From the NCBI GenBank assembly GCA_016212085.1, contig JACRHL010000006.1, forward strand, positions 1 to 64,000: a stretch of DNA of 64,000 nucleotides. The letters are read 5' to 3'. A model generated the notes under the pieces. The model had not been told where the DNA came from, did not search any database, and worked only from the letters and a program-made list of their open reading frames with translations. The DNA comes from Nitrospirota bacterium (GTDB lineage: Bacteria > Nitrospirota > JACRHL01). The position numbers and the translations under genes were made by a program. The number at the start of each line of letters is the position of its first letter. Within the stretch, counting starts at the first letter, position 1. This document shows, in pieces, positions 7,771 through 15,331 of this stretch.

Positions 7771-9155
7771 ACAAGCGCCTGGCAATGGGGCTGATCGGCG
7801 TGCTGGCCGCGCTGGCCCCGATGGCGGCCCCGGCGGCGGCGGCCGATGCGGCCCGCATGCACCACCTGGCCGCCGTGCGCGCCGACAGCGGCGCCACCAC
7901 GGTGGACGTGACCCTGGCGGTGGACGCGGACGCCGGTTACCGCCTGGCCTACCTGGACCAGGGGGTGCAGATCACCCTGCCGGGCGCGTGGCTGATGCCC
8001 GCCAAGCAGCACATTGCCGTGGCGCACCCGAACCTCGGCGAGGTGTTCGCCTACCAGTACGACCCGCAAACCGTGCGTGTGCGCCTGCTCACCCAGGGCA
8101 TCGCCGGCACCGACCTGACGGGCAAGGTGACCGTGACGCGCGACGGCGGCACCCTGCGCGTGGCCGTGAGCGGCCTGCCGGGGGCGGCCGATCCGGCCCA
8201 CTCGCCCGCCGCGCCCGCCCCGGCGCCCGAGGGGGAGCCGCTGCCGGACGGCGGAAACGGCCCCCGGCCCGCCGTGGCCGCCAAGGGTTCGGCCGCCACC
8301 CAGGCGGCCCGGCTGGCGGAGGCGGAGCAGTACGGCCCGCCGGTGCCGCTCAAGCTGGCGCGGAAGAACGCCCTGGCCCAGTTCGAGCGGATCATCAAGG
8401 CGTCCGGCGCGGAGCATCCGGTCACCGTGGCACAGGCCGCCCCGCGCCGCAAGCCGGCGCAGGACGTGGGCGAGCCTGCGGGCGCCGGCATGCCGGCCCT
8501 CTCGGTGGAGATGCACATGCCGCCGCGTCCGGACACGGGCGCCGGCGCCCCGGTGGTGAAACCCGATGCCGCGCCGGCCCCAGTGGAGGCCCACGCCCCC
8601 GCCACCCCGGCGGGCGCGGAGGCGGCCCCGGCCCCGGCCCCCCTGCGCCTGAAGCCGCTGGCGGAGCTGCACGGCAAGGGCGCGCCGCCCCTGTGGCAGA
8701 GCAGCGTGAGGATGGTCGCCGGGCTGGCCCTGGTGCTGGCCCTGATGATGGGCGGCCTGGCGCTCATCAAGCGCTTCAAGGTGACCGCCCTCACCAGCCG
8801 CGTGCCCATCCGCGTGCTGGGCTCGGCGGCGGTGGGTTCGCGCCAGAATATCGTGGTGGTGGAGGTGGACGGCCGCCGCCTGGTGGTGGGGGTGGGCCCC
8901 GGCTGCATGGCGCGCCTGGCCGACCTGGAACCGATGCCCTCGAAAGTGGGTGGGGGTCCCGGAGAGGGGAGGGGGGCCGTGTTCGCCCAGCCGGTGGACA
9001 CGGCCCCCGAATCCGGGCGCCCGGGCGACGGCCCCGGCACCCCCTTCTCCCGCGCCCTGGCCGCCGCCGACGACCGGGGCGCCAGCGAGGTGATCGCGCG
9101 CACCACCCGCGACCTGAAACGCCACCTGCAACTGCTTCGCTCGGGGAACGCCTAG
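7767..9155 (+). CDS. fliO: FliO-type flagellar biosynthesis protein with large periplasmic N-terminal region
   Basis: 462 residues, unusually long for FliO. A signal peptide (MNKRLAMGLIGVLAALAPMA, cut near AAAADA) leads to a beta-rich domain (residues about 30-150, VDVTLAVDADAGYRLAYLDQ) that looks AMIN-like, then a Pro/Ala linker. The FliO part is the membrane helix near residue 315 (VRMVAGLALVLALMMGGLAL) followed by RVPIRVLGSAAVGSRQNIVV and VDGRRLVVGVG. FliO helps assemble FliP into the export gate. The AMIN-like call is tentative; such a domain could bind peptidoglycan. Position between fliN and fliP supports the FliO identity. Confidence 0.85.
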   Translation: MNKRLAMGLIGVLAALAPMAAPAAAADAARMHHLAAVRADSGATTVDVTLAVDADAGYRLAYLDQGVQITLPGAWLMPAKQHIAVAHPNLGEVFAYQYDPQTVRVRLLTQGIAGTDLTGKVTVTRDGGTLRVAVSGLPGAADPAHSPAAPAPAPEGEPLPDGGNGPRPAVAAKGSAATQAARLAEAEQYGPPVPLKLARKNALAQFERIIKASGAEHPVTVAQAAPRRKPAQDVGEPAGAGMPALSVEMHMPPRPDTGAGAPVVKPDAAPAPVEAHAPATPAGAEAAPAPAPLRLKPLAELHGKGAPPLWQSSVRMVAGLALVLALMMGGLALIKRFKVTALTSRVPIRVLGSAAVGSRQNIVVVEVDGRRLVVGVGPGCMARLADLEPMPSKVGGGPGEGRGAVFAQPVDTAPESGRPGDGPGTPFSRALAAADDRGASEVIARTTRDLKRHLQLLRSGNA

Positions 9156-9905
9156 ATGCGCCACCGTTCGCTCGCCACCCTGATCCTGATCGCCCTGGCC
9201 CTGATCCCGGTCCACGGCTGGGCCCAGACGGCGCTGCCCACCATCAGCCTGACCGTGGGTGACGCCGAGTCCGGCGGCCAGCTGGTCACCGGCCTCAAGG
9301 TGTTGTTCCTGCTCACGGTGCTCACCCTGGCGCCGGCCATCCTGGTGATGGTCACCTCGTTCACGCGCATCATCGTGGTGCTGTCGTTCCTGCGCCAGGC
9401 CATGGGCCTGCAAAGCGTGCCCCCCAACCCGGTGCTGGTGGGGCTGGCCCTGTTCCTCACGTTCTTCGTGATGGCCCCGGTGTGGCAGCAGATCAACGGC
9501 ACCGCCCTGCAACCCTACCTGGCCGGCGAGCTGTCGGAGGAGGTGGCCTGGGAGCGCGCCAAGACGCCGCTGGCCACCTTCATGCTGGCGCAGACCCGCG
9601 AGAAGGATCTGCAACTGTTCCTGGACATCTCGAAGACCCCGACCCCGGAGACCCAGACCGACCTGCCGTTGCAGGTGGTGGTGCCCGCGTTCGTGATCTC
9701 GGAGCTGAAGACCGCGTTCCAGATCGGCTTCCTGCTCTACCTGCCGTTCCTGGTGCTGGACATGGTGGTGTCGAGCGTGCTCATGAGCATGGGCATGATG
9801 ATGCTGCCGCCGGTGGTCATATCGCTGCCATTCAAGCTCATCCTGTTCGTGCTGGTGGACGGCTGGAACCTGGTGGTGGGGGCGGTGGTGGGCAGCTTCT
9901 ACTGA
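9156..9905 (+). CDS. fliP: Flagellar type III export gate protein FliP
   Basis: 249 residues. A cleavable signal peptide (LATLILIALALIPVHGWA), then VLFLLTVLTLAPAILVMVTS and FTRIIVVLSFLRQAMG, the FliP signature. The C-terminus has FVISELKTAFQIGFLLYLPF and LPFKLILFVLVDGWNLV. Five FliP with FliQ and FliR make the export channel. It starts directly after the fliO stop. No fliQ or fliR follows; a degenerate dispersed palindrome begins 1 bp after the stop codon. Confidence 0.97.
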   Translation: MRHRSLATLILIALALIPVHGWAQTALPTISLTVGDAESGGQLVTGLKVLFLLTVLTLAPAILVMVTSFTRIIVVLSFLRQAMGLQSVPPNPVLVGLALFLTFFVMAPVWQQINGTALQPYLAGELSEEVAWERAKTPLATFMLAQTREKDLQLFLDISKTPTPETQTDLPLQVVVPAFVISELKTAFQIGFLLYLPFLVLDMVVSSVLMSMGMMMLPPVVISLPFKLILFVLVDGWNLVVGAVVGSFY

Positions 9906-9906
9906 T

Positions 9907-10066
9907 GGGCACCCATAACCCGCCACGCGCTTCGATTGCCGCGCCAGGGCGGTGCCTCCCCGCCCATCACCAGGGTGGGTCGCGGGTTCCGCGCGGCGTA
10001 ACGGTGCCGCTCCGCCCGGGGCACCTGGTACTGGATGGCGCCCGCGACGGTGATATGGAGGTGCCC
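9907..10066 (+). repeat. Dispersed palindromic element, long form, degenerate copy 3
   Basis: A 160-bp diverged copy that begins immediately after the fliP stop (GGGCACCCATAACCCG) and ends GACGGTGATATGGAGGTGCCC. Internal landmarks are recognisable (CGATTGC, GGGCGGTGC, CGGGTTC, GGTGCCGCTCCG) but the central hairpin is corrupted. Its divergence suggests an old insertion. Forward orientation, long form. Confidence 0.7.
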
Positions 10067-10160
10067 GGTTACAGGCAGGCGGTTGAAGGGCGCCGTCTTT
10101 CGGCGGGCCTGCGCCCGGCACAGGGACGTGCCGGCGGATTCAAGGGCACACCGGTGCCTG

Positions 10161-10224
10161 GAATCCGGGGAACCGGGAAAAGCGCTTTCCGGTCACGGGT
10201 TGGAAAAGGCTGGACCTTTCCAAC
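10161..10224 (+). repeat. Second repeat family (twin hairpin), copy 1
   Basis: Two adjacent hairpins: ACCGGGAAA with TTTCCGGT, then GTTGGAAAAGG with CCTTTCCAAC. The same arrangement recurs inverted at 58300-58371. Both copies lie next to a long-form dispersed palindrome. The remainder of the gene-free stretch 9906-10316 holds the degenerate palindrome, this element and the terminator at 10263-10299. Confidence 0.6.
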
Positions 10225-10262
10225 GCCATGTTGGGCGTGCCCGGGAGGCCCCTGGAGAGGGG

Positions 10263-10299
10263 AAAAAAAGGGGTGTACGCACCGCGTACACCCCTTTTT
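10263..10299. terminator. Bidirectional intrinsic terminator
   Basis: An 11-bp stem GGGGTGTACGC (10270-10280) with GCGTACACCCC (10284-10294), 3-nt loop, flanked by A7 upstream and T5 downstream. It would stop plus-strand transcription arriving from fliP and minus-strand transcription of the small lipoprotein gene ending at 10317. Confidence 0.88.
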
Positions 10300-10316
10300 C
10301 GATTACCGGACCGGTG

Positions 10317-10547
10317 TTAGCCGCCGGCTTCCGTCCCGGCCGGGGCCGGGGTCTCGCCCGTCGCCGGGGCCTCACCCTGCACCGCACCGTCGGCGGCGGG
10401 GGCACCTTCCACAGCCATGGGCTGCTCCATCGGAGCAGCCACCGGCTCCTCTACCGCCACTTCCGCGTCCTTCTTGCCATCGCACGCCACGAGGGCGGCC
10501 ATCATAAGAACCGGAGCCCCGAACTTCAGAATGCCCGAGATCTTCAT
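10317..10547 (-). CDS. Small Ala/Pro/Glu-rich lipoprotein
   Basis: 76 residues. Residues 1-21 form a signal peptide ending in lipobox LVAC, with Cys22 as the lipidation site. The mature part (DGKKDAEVAVEEPVAAPMEQ and on) is disordered and acidic, with no recognisable domain. The ATG at 10547 is preceded by GGAG at the right distance; longer in-frame starts have no signal peptide. It converges on a shared terminator with fliP. Function unknown; likely a periplasm-facing tether or spacer. Confidence 0.75.
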   Translation of the reverse strand: MKISGILKFGAPVLMMAALVACDGKKDAEVAVEEPVAAPMEQPMAVEGAPAADGAVQGEAPATGETPAPAGTEAGG

Positions 10548-10643
10548 CTTCACTCCAAACTTGCCACCAACGCGATTCGGCCGCGCCGGGGAACATTGTG
10601 GGTGGACCCTGGGCCACCTTGGCCAGGTCTCCACGTGGGCAAC

Positions 10644-10673
10644 AGCGTAATCGGCGGGAATGGCCGCCGTCAA
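10644..10673 (-). promoter_or_regulatory. Putative promoter of the small lipoprotein gene
   Basis: On the minus strand TTGACG (10668-10673) is followed after 18 nt by TACGCT (10644-10649). The -35 is good and the -10 weak. Leader length would be about 90 nt. The rest of 10548-10856 holds only this and the promoter at 10778-10806. Confidence 0.45.
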
Positions 10674-10777
10674 TGGTCTTTTGTCCTTGGTTTCCTCTTT
10701 TTTTTCAACCGGTAACATCCGTGCCCGGCAAACGCCTGGGGCCACCCCGCTGGCGGGGGTGCGGCGGGCGGGGGTGC

Positions 10778-10806
10778 TTGCCCCGCTCGCGGAAGCATCC
10801 TATGAT
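10778..10806 (+). promoter_or_regulatory. Sigma-70-type promoter of pabB-pabC
   Basis: TTGCCC (10778-10783), 17-nt spacer, TATGAT (10801-10806). The expected start near 10813 gives a leader of about 45 nt to the TTG start codon at 10857. Confidence 0.6.
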
Positions 10807-10856
10807 GCGCCTGCAACCCGCGGGCGGCGCCACCGCCCGCCGCTCCGGAACGGTTC

Positions 10857-12386
10857 TTGGACGCACTCACCTTCATCCCCACCCGCGCCGCGTTTGGCGA
10901 TGGTCCGCTGGCGGCGCACGCGCCCCTGAACGGCCGCACGCCCCGGCAGCTCCTGATGCGCCTGATGCCGTGTCGGCGGCCGTTCCTGCTGGAGAGCGGC
11001 AAGGGCGGCGAATTGGGGCGCTGGAGCTTCCTGGGGGGCGGCCCGCGCCTGGTGCTCGCCTGCGGCCCGTCCGGCGTGACGCTCACCGAAAACGGCGCCA
11101 CGCTGCCCCTTGCCGGCGGGCCGCTTACCGCCCTGCGCCGGGTGCTCAGGGAGAACGGGGTGAGCGGGCCGGGCGGGGCGGACACATCGGCCCTGCCGCC
11201 GTTCTTCGCCGGGCTGTGCGGGGTGTTCTCCTACGACCTGGCGCGGCGCTTCGAGCGCCTGCCGGCCCTGGCGGCGGACGACGCCCCGGTGCCGGAGGCC
11301 GACCTGGGGTGGTACGACACGGTGATCGCCGTGGACCACCACCAGGCGCGCCTGTGGGTGTGCCACCTGCCCGCCCCGGCGGAGCGGAGCGCCCATGCCG
11401 CCCCCCGGCACGACCGGGCGCGCGGCCGCATCGTCGACCTGTTCGAGCGGCTCGACACCCCCGCCCCCGGCGAGGACGCGCCCCCCGCCACGGCGCCGGT
11501 GGGGGCGGTGGCGGCGGAGATGCCGCGCGCGGCCTTTCTGGACATGGTGCGCCGCGCCAAGGATTACATCGCCGCCGGCGACATCTTCCAGGCCAACCTG
11601 TCGCAACGCTTCGCGGCGCCCCTGAACGGCCTGCACCCGTGGGAGCTGTACCGCGCCCTGGCCGCCATCAACCCGGCGCCGTTCGCCTGCTACCTCGAGC
11701 AGGACGGCCGGCACGTGGTGAGCTCGTCGCCGGAGCGGCTGGTGAGCCTGCGGGCGGGGCTGGTGCAGGCGCGCCCCATCGCCGGCACCCGCCCGCGCGG
11801 GGCCGACGCCGCCCTGGACCGCCTGTCCGGCCAGGAACTGCTGGCCCACCCCAAGGAGCGCGCCGAGCACGTGATGCTGGTGGACCTGATGCGCAACGAC
11901 CTGGGCCGCGTGTGCGACTACGGCAGCGTGCGGGTGAGCGAGTTCATGACCACCGAGCGCTACTCCCACGTGATCCACATCGTCTCGAACGTGGTCGGCC
12001 GGCTGGGGCCGGGGATGGATGCCCCGGCGCTGCTCAAGGCGGTGTTCCCCGGCGGCACCATCACCGGCGCGCCCAAGGTGCGCTGCATGGAGATCATCGA
12101 GGAGCTGGAGCCGGTGCGGCGCGGCATCTACACCGGCTCCGCGGGCTACCTGTCCGCCGCCGGCGACATGGACCTGAACATCCTCATCCGCACCATCCAC
12201 GCCCGGGACGGCATGGCCCGCTTCCAGACCGGCGCCGGCATCGTGGCCGACTCGGACCCGGAGGCGGAATACGAGGAAACCCTGCACAAGGCCGCCGCCA
12301 TGCGCCGCGCCCTCGAACAGGCGGCGGACGGGGCGGTGCGGGCGGCCGGCGGCAGGCCGGTCGTCCTCGGCACCGCGGGCGGCTGA
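10857..12386 (+). CDS. pabB: Chorismate-binding enzyme: aminodeoxychorismate synthase component I (PabB) or anthranilate synthase-like
   Basis: 509 residues. The chorismate-binding domain fills the C-terminal half (FLDMVRRAKDYIAAGDIFQA, VVSSSPERLVSLRAG, ERAEHVMLVDLMRNDLGRV, FPGGTITGAPKVRCMEII, GYLSAAGDMDLNILIRT). The start is TTG, because an in-frame stop at 10803 leaves no other start. The gene lies 1 bp before pabC, so a role in 4-aminobenzoate and folate synthesis is favoured. However, the active-site motif reads PIAGT (Ala309) where well-studied PabB has PIKGT with a catalytic Lys; Ala is typical of anthranilate synthase. Either a lysine-independent PabB or TrpE-like chemistry is possible. 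Confidence 0.85.
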   Translation: MDALTFIPTRAAFGDGPLAAHAPLNGRTPRQLLMRLMPCRRPFLLESGKGGELGRWSFLGGGPRLVLACGPSGVTLTENGATLPLAGGPLTALRRVLRENGVSGPGGADTSALPPFFAGLCGVFSYDLARRFERLPALAADDAPVPEADLGWYDTVIAVDHHQARLWVCHLPAPAERSAHAAPRHDRARGRIVDLFERLDTPAPGEDAPPATAPVGAVAAEMPRAAFLDMVRRAKDYIAAGDIFQANLSQRFAAPLNGLHPWELYRALAAINPAPFACYLEQDGRHVVSSSPERLVSLRAGLVQARPIAGTRPRGADAALDRLSGQELLAHPKERAEHVMLVDLMRNDLGRVCDYGSVRVSEFMTTERYSHVIHIVSNVVGRLGPGMDAPALLKAVFPGGTITGAPKVRCMEIIEELEPVRRGIYTGSAGYLSAAGDMDLNILIRTIHARDGMARFQTGAGIVADSDPEAEYEETLHKAAAMRRALEQAADGAVRAAGGRPVVLGTAGG

Positions 12387-12387
12387 C

Positions 12388-13281
12388 ATGGCGGGGCCCA
12401 TCGTCTACCTGAACGGCGCCTTTGTCCCGGCGGAGGCGGCCAGCGTGTCGGTGTTCGACCGGGGCTTCCTGTACGGCGACAGCGTGTTCGAGACCGTGCG
12501 TGCCTACGGCGGCAAGGCGTTCGCCGTGGGGGAGCACTACGAGCGGCTGGCGGGCTCCGCCAGCCGCATCGGGATGGCGCTGCCGTTCGAGCGCACCGGC
12601 TTCGCGCGCATCCTGGCCGAACTGCTGGCCGAGAACGGGCTGGACAACGCCATGCTGCGCTTCACCGTGTCGCGCGGGGTGGGGCCGGCCCCGGTGCCCG
12701 ACCCGGCCGGGTGCGAGTCGCCCACGGTGGTGGTGCTGCCGCGCCCGGTGCCGCCGTGGGACCGGGAGGCGTGGCGGGCGGGCATCGCCACGGTCATCTC
12801 GCCGGTGCCGGCCACGCCGCCGGAGGTGCTGGACCCGGCGGCCAAGACCGGCAACTTCCTGTCCCACATCATGGCCATCGCCCACGCCCGCTCCCACGGC
12901 GCGCGCGAGGCGATCCTGCTGGACGCCAAGGGCAACGTGGCCGAGGGGGCGGCAAGCAACCTGTTCGGGGTGTGGAACGGCGCGCTCACCACCCCCCCGG
13001 CGGACGGGGCCATCCTGCCCGGCGTCACCCGCGCCCTGGTGCTCCAGGTGGCCCGGGAGGAGGGGATCACCTGCCGCGAGGAGGCCATCTCCCCCTATCT
13101 GCTGGGGCGGGCCGACGAGCTGTTCGTCACCAACACCGGCTGGGAGGTGATGCCGGTGGCCGCCGTGAACGGCCGGCCGATTGGGGATGGGCGGGCGGGC
13201 CCGGTGGCGGAGCGGCTGCTGGCCGCCTACCGGCGCCTGGTGGCGCGCCGCCTGGGCGTGACGGCGCCGGGCGATGCTTAA
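12388..13281 (+). CDS. pabC: Aminodeoxychorismate lyase / class IV PLP aminotransferase
   Basis: 297 residues with the fold-type IV signature: NGAFVPAEAASVSVFDRGFL with YGDSVFET, then the PLP lysine in AAKTGNFLSHIMAIAHARSH, and EAILLDAKGNVAEGAASNLF plus LPGVTRALVLQVAREEGI. PabC makes 4-aminobenzoate from aminodeoxychorismate; D-amino-acid or branched-chain aminotransferases share this fold. Adjacency to the chorismate enzyme supports PabC. The start overlaps nothing and follows the previous stop by 1 bp, so translation is probably coupled. Confidence 0.85.
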   Translation: MAGPIVYLNGAFVPAEAASVSVFDRGFLYGDSVFETVRAYGGKAFAVGEHYERLAGSASRIGMALPFERTGFARILAELLAENGLDNAMLRFTVSRGVGPAPVPDPAGCESPTVVVLPRPVPPWDREAWRAGIATVISPVPATPPEVLDPAAKTGNFLSHIMAIAHARSHGAREAILLDAKGNVAEGAASNLFGVWNGALTTPPADGAILPGVTRALVLQVAREEGITCREEAISPYLLGRADELFVTNTGWEVMPVAAVNGRPIGDGRAGPVAERLLAAYRRLVARRLGVTAPGDA

Positions 13282-13307
13282 ATTTCGGGGCCGGTTCGCG
13301 TACCATA

Positions 13308-13473
13308 GGGCACCTCTGTTAACCGTCGCGAGCGCCCCCTGGTGCAAGGCGCCCCGAGCGGAGCGGCGCCGTTACGCCGCGCGGAACCCGAGACATATCA
13401 TGGTGATAGGCGAGGGTTCGAGCACCGCTTCAGCGCAGCAACCGGGGCGCGCAGCAGGTTGATAGAGGTGCCC
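13308..13473 (-). repeat. Dispersed palindromic element, long form, copy 4 (inverted)
   Basis: 166 bp between pabC and the glycosyltransferase gene, in reverse orientation. Ends are GGGCACCTCTGTTAACC and GGTTGATAGAGGTGCCC (CTGTTAACC/GGTTGATAG, so one end mismatch). The centre is TATCA-TGG-TGATA and the long-form arm GAGCGGAGCGGCGCC is present. Confidence 0.9.
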
Positions 13474-13521
13474 CAAGCGCGTTTTACCCCGTCGGCCTTT
13501 AGCGGAGACGCCTAGATCAGC

Positions 13522-14400
13522 GTGAGCGCCCCCAAACTGTCCATCGTCATTCCCGCCTACAACGAGTCCATGAACATCGGCCAGGTGCTCCCCCGCGTGC
13601 GGGCGGTGCTGGCGGAGGGGGACGAGATCATCGTGGTGGACGACGGCTCCACGGACGGCACCGCCGACGTGGCCGCCCGGGCGGGGGCCAGGGTAATCCG
13701 CCGCGCCTACAACGTGGGCAACGGCGCCGCCGTGAAGACCGGCATCCGCGCCGCGACGGGCGATTACGTCATCATCATGGACGGTGACGGGCAGCACGAC
13801 CCCGCCGACATCCCGCGCATCGTGGAGCACCTCGCGGCGTATCACATGGTGGTGGGGGCGCGCACCCGGGCGTCGGACTCGGACCTGCACCGGGACATGG
13901 CGAACCACGTCTTCAACCGCTTCGCCAGCTACCTGGCCAAGCACCGGATCGAGGACCTCACCTCCGGCTTCCGGGGGCTGCACGCGGGGCTGGCCAAGCA
14001 GTTCTGCTACCTGCTGCCGAACACCTTCTCCAGCCCGTCCACCCTCACCCTGGGGCTGATCCGCGCGGGCTACCTGGTGAAATACATCCCCATCGTGGCG
14101 GCCCGGCGCGGCGGCAGGAGCAAGATCAAGCCCCTGCGCGACGCGGTGCGCTTCTTCCTCATCATGCTCAAGATCAGCACCCTGTTCTCGCCGCTGCGGG
14201 TGTTCCTGCCGGTGAGCGGGCTGTTCCTGGGCACCGGCGTGCTGTACTACCTGTACACGTTCGTCACCACCCACCGCTTCACCAACATGTCGATGCTGCT
14301 GATGGTGACGGGGGTGCTCACCTTCCTGTTGGGGCTGGTGTCGGAACAGATCGCCCAGATGCGCCTGGACCGCAGCGAGGAGCACCACCTGGAGGGGTGA
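13522..14400 (+). CDS. Family 2 glycosyltransferase, polyprenyl-phosphate type, with two C-terminal membrane helices
   Basis: 292 residues. The GT2 core covers residues 5-200: LSIVIPAYNESMNIGQVLPR, IIVVDDGSTDGT, and DGDGQHDPADI as the metal-binding DxD region. The C-terminus has two membrane spans (VFLPVSGLFLGTGVLYYLYT and MSMLLMVTGVLTFLLGLV), as in DPM1/GtrB-like enzymes that load a sugar onto undecaprenyl phosphate. A GTG start is used, with GGAGA about 13 bp upstream. It stands alone between a palindromic element and convergent genes, so its glycan pathway is unclear. Confidence 0.88.
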   Translation: MSAPKLSIVIPAYNESMNIGQVLPRVRAVLAEGDEIIVVDDGSTDGTADVAARAGARVIRRAYNVGNGAAVKTGIRAATGDYVIIMDGDGQHDPADIPRIVEHLAAYHMVVGARTRASDSDLHRDMANHVFNRFASYLAKHRIEDLTSGFRGLHAGLAKQFCYLLPNTFSSPSTLTLGLIRAGYLVKYIPIVAARRGGRSKIKPLRDAVRFFLIMLKISTLFSPLRVFLPVSGLFLGTGVLYYLYTFVTTHRFTNMSMLLMVTGVLTFLLGLVSEQIAQMRLDRSEEHHLEG

Positions 14401-14410
14401 GCCGGGCCGC

Positions 14411-14426
14411 GCCCGCGGACGCGGGC
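14411..14426. terminator. Hairpin between convergent genes
   Basis: GCCCGCG (14411-14417) and CGCGGGC (14420-14426) form a compact GC stem in the 28-bp gap between convergent genes. There is no T tract, so termination is only suggested by position. Confidence 0.35.
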
Positions 14427-14428
14427 GG

Positions 14429-15265
14429 TCAGCCGCCGCCCACGGGGCGGGGCTCGTACAGGCAGCGGAAGCCCACGTCGCGCAGGCGTGCGCCCGGGTG
14501 GTCGAAACCCCGGAAGGACGACCGGGCGCTGATGGCCATCACCCTGGCGTAGTCCTCCGGCAGGTAGTGGCCCACCGCCTCGAAGCCGAGGCCGCGCATG
14601 ACCTTGTAGCCCTCCATGAACGCCTGGATCGGCGCGTCGTTGCCTGGGTAGGGGGCGTAGTCGGCGTTCACCCACTCCCACACGTTGCCGATCAGATCCA
14701 GGTGGCCGTAGGGGCCGGCGCCGGCGGGGAGGGACCCCACCGGCAGGGTGCGGCCCCGGTCGAAGGGGCCGGTGGACACGTTGGCCTTGGCCGGGTCCCA
14801 GGTGTTGCCCCAGGGGTAGATGCGCATCTCCGGGCCCCTGGCGGCGGCCTCCCACTCCGCCTCGGTGGGCAGGCGGCCGCCGGCGAAGGCGCAGAAGTGC
14901 TGGGCGTCGGCCCAGCTCACGTACACCACCGGGTGGTCCTCCTTGCCCTGCGGGGCGGTGCGGCGCGACCAGTCCAGCGGCGCGGGAACGTGCGGGGTGG
15001 CGGTGATGAATTCCTGGTAGCGGGCGTTGGTCACCTCGGTGGTGTCCATCAGGAAGGTGCGCAGGCGCACCGGGTGGAATGGGTGCTCGTCCGCGTAGAA
15101 CGGCTCCGGAAGGCCGACGGCCAGGGCCTCGCCCTCCGTGTCCACCATGTCGGTGCCCATGTGGAAGGTGCCGCCCTTGACCTTGCTCATCCCCTGCGGC
15201 ACGGCGCAGGCGGACAAGAGCAGGGCGGACAAGAGCAGCAGGACAGGCGGACGGCGGGCGTTCAT
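14429..15265 (-). CDS. Lipoprotein with formylglycine-generating-enzyme (SUMF1) fold
   Basis: 278 residues. Signal peptide with lipobox LSAC, Cys20. The rest is a FGE/SUMF1 domain: GGTFHMGTD, DTTEVTNARYQEFI, VVYVSWADAQHFCAFAGGRL, PTEAEWEAAARG, YPWGN, DLIGNVWEWVNADY, and the terminal VGFRCLYE. Known FGE enzymes need a copper-binding cysteine pair near the C-terminus; only scattered single Cys are seen, so this is more likely a structural or binding member of the fold than a sulfatase activator. The ATG at 15265 has no ribosome site; TATAAT lies 6 nt upstream, so the mRNA may be leaderless. Confidence 0.85.
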   Translation of the reverse strand: MNARRPPVLLLLSALLLSACAVPQGMSKVKGGTFHMGTDMVDTEGEALAVGLPEPFYADEHPFHPVRLRTFLMDTTEVTNARYQEFITATPHVPAPLDWSRRTAPQGKEDHPVVYVSWADAQHFCAFAGGRLPTEAEWEAAARGPEMRIYPWGNTWDPAKANVSTGPFDRGRTLPVGSLPAGAGPYGHLDLIGNVWEWVNADYAPYPGNDAPIQAFMEGYKVMRGLGFEAVGHYLPEDYARVMAISARSSFRGFDHPGARLRDVGFRCLYEPRPVGGG

Positions 15266-15271
15266 GGGGCC

Positions 15272-15277
15272 ATTATA
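15272..15277 (-). promoter_or_regulatory. TATAAT -10 box giving a probable leaderless mRNA
   Basis: A perfect TATAAT on the minus strand ends 6 nt before the ATG at 15265, placing the transcription start on or next to the A of the start codon. The -35 region is weak (GCTCCA at 17 nt). Confidence 0.6.
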
Positions 15278-15331
15278 GCGAACGGCGGCCCGGATGGAGC
15301 GGGCCATCCGGCCCGGCGTGGGGAGGGGGGA

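Noticed and set aside
5526-10121. A very long open frame on the minus strand across the flagellar operon
   Set aside because: It is a shadow of GC-rich codons: His/Gln/Gly-rich, no domain, no ribosome site, and all positions are used by well-supported plus-strand genes.
14429-15265. Active sulfatase-modifying enzyme
   Set aside because: The lipoprotein anchor and lack of an evident catalytic cysteine pair make enzymatic activity doubtful.
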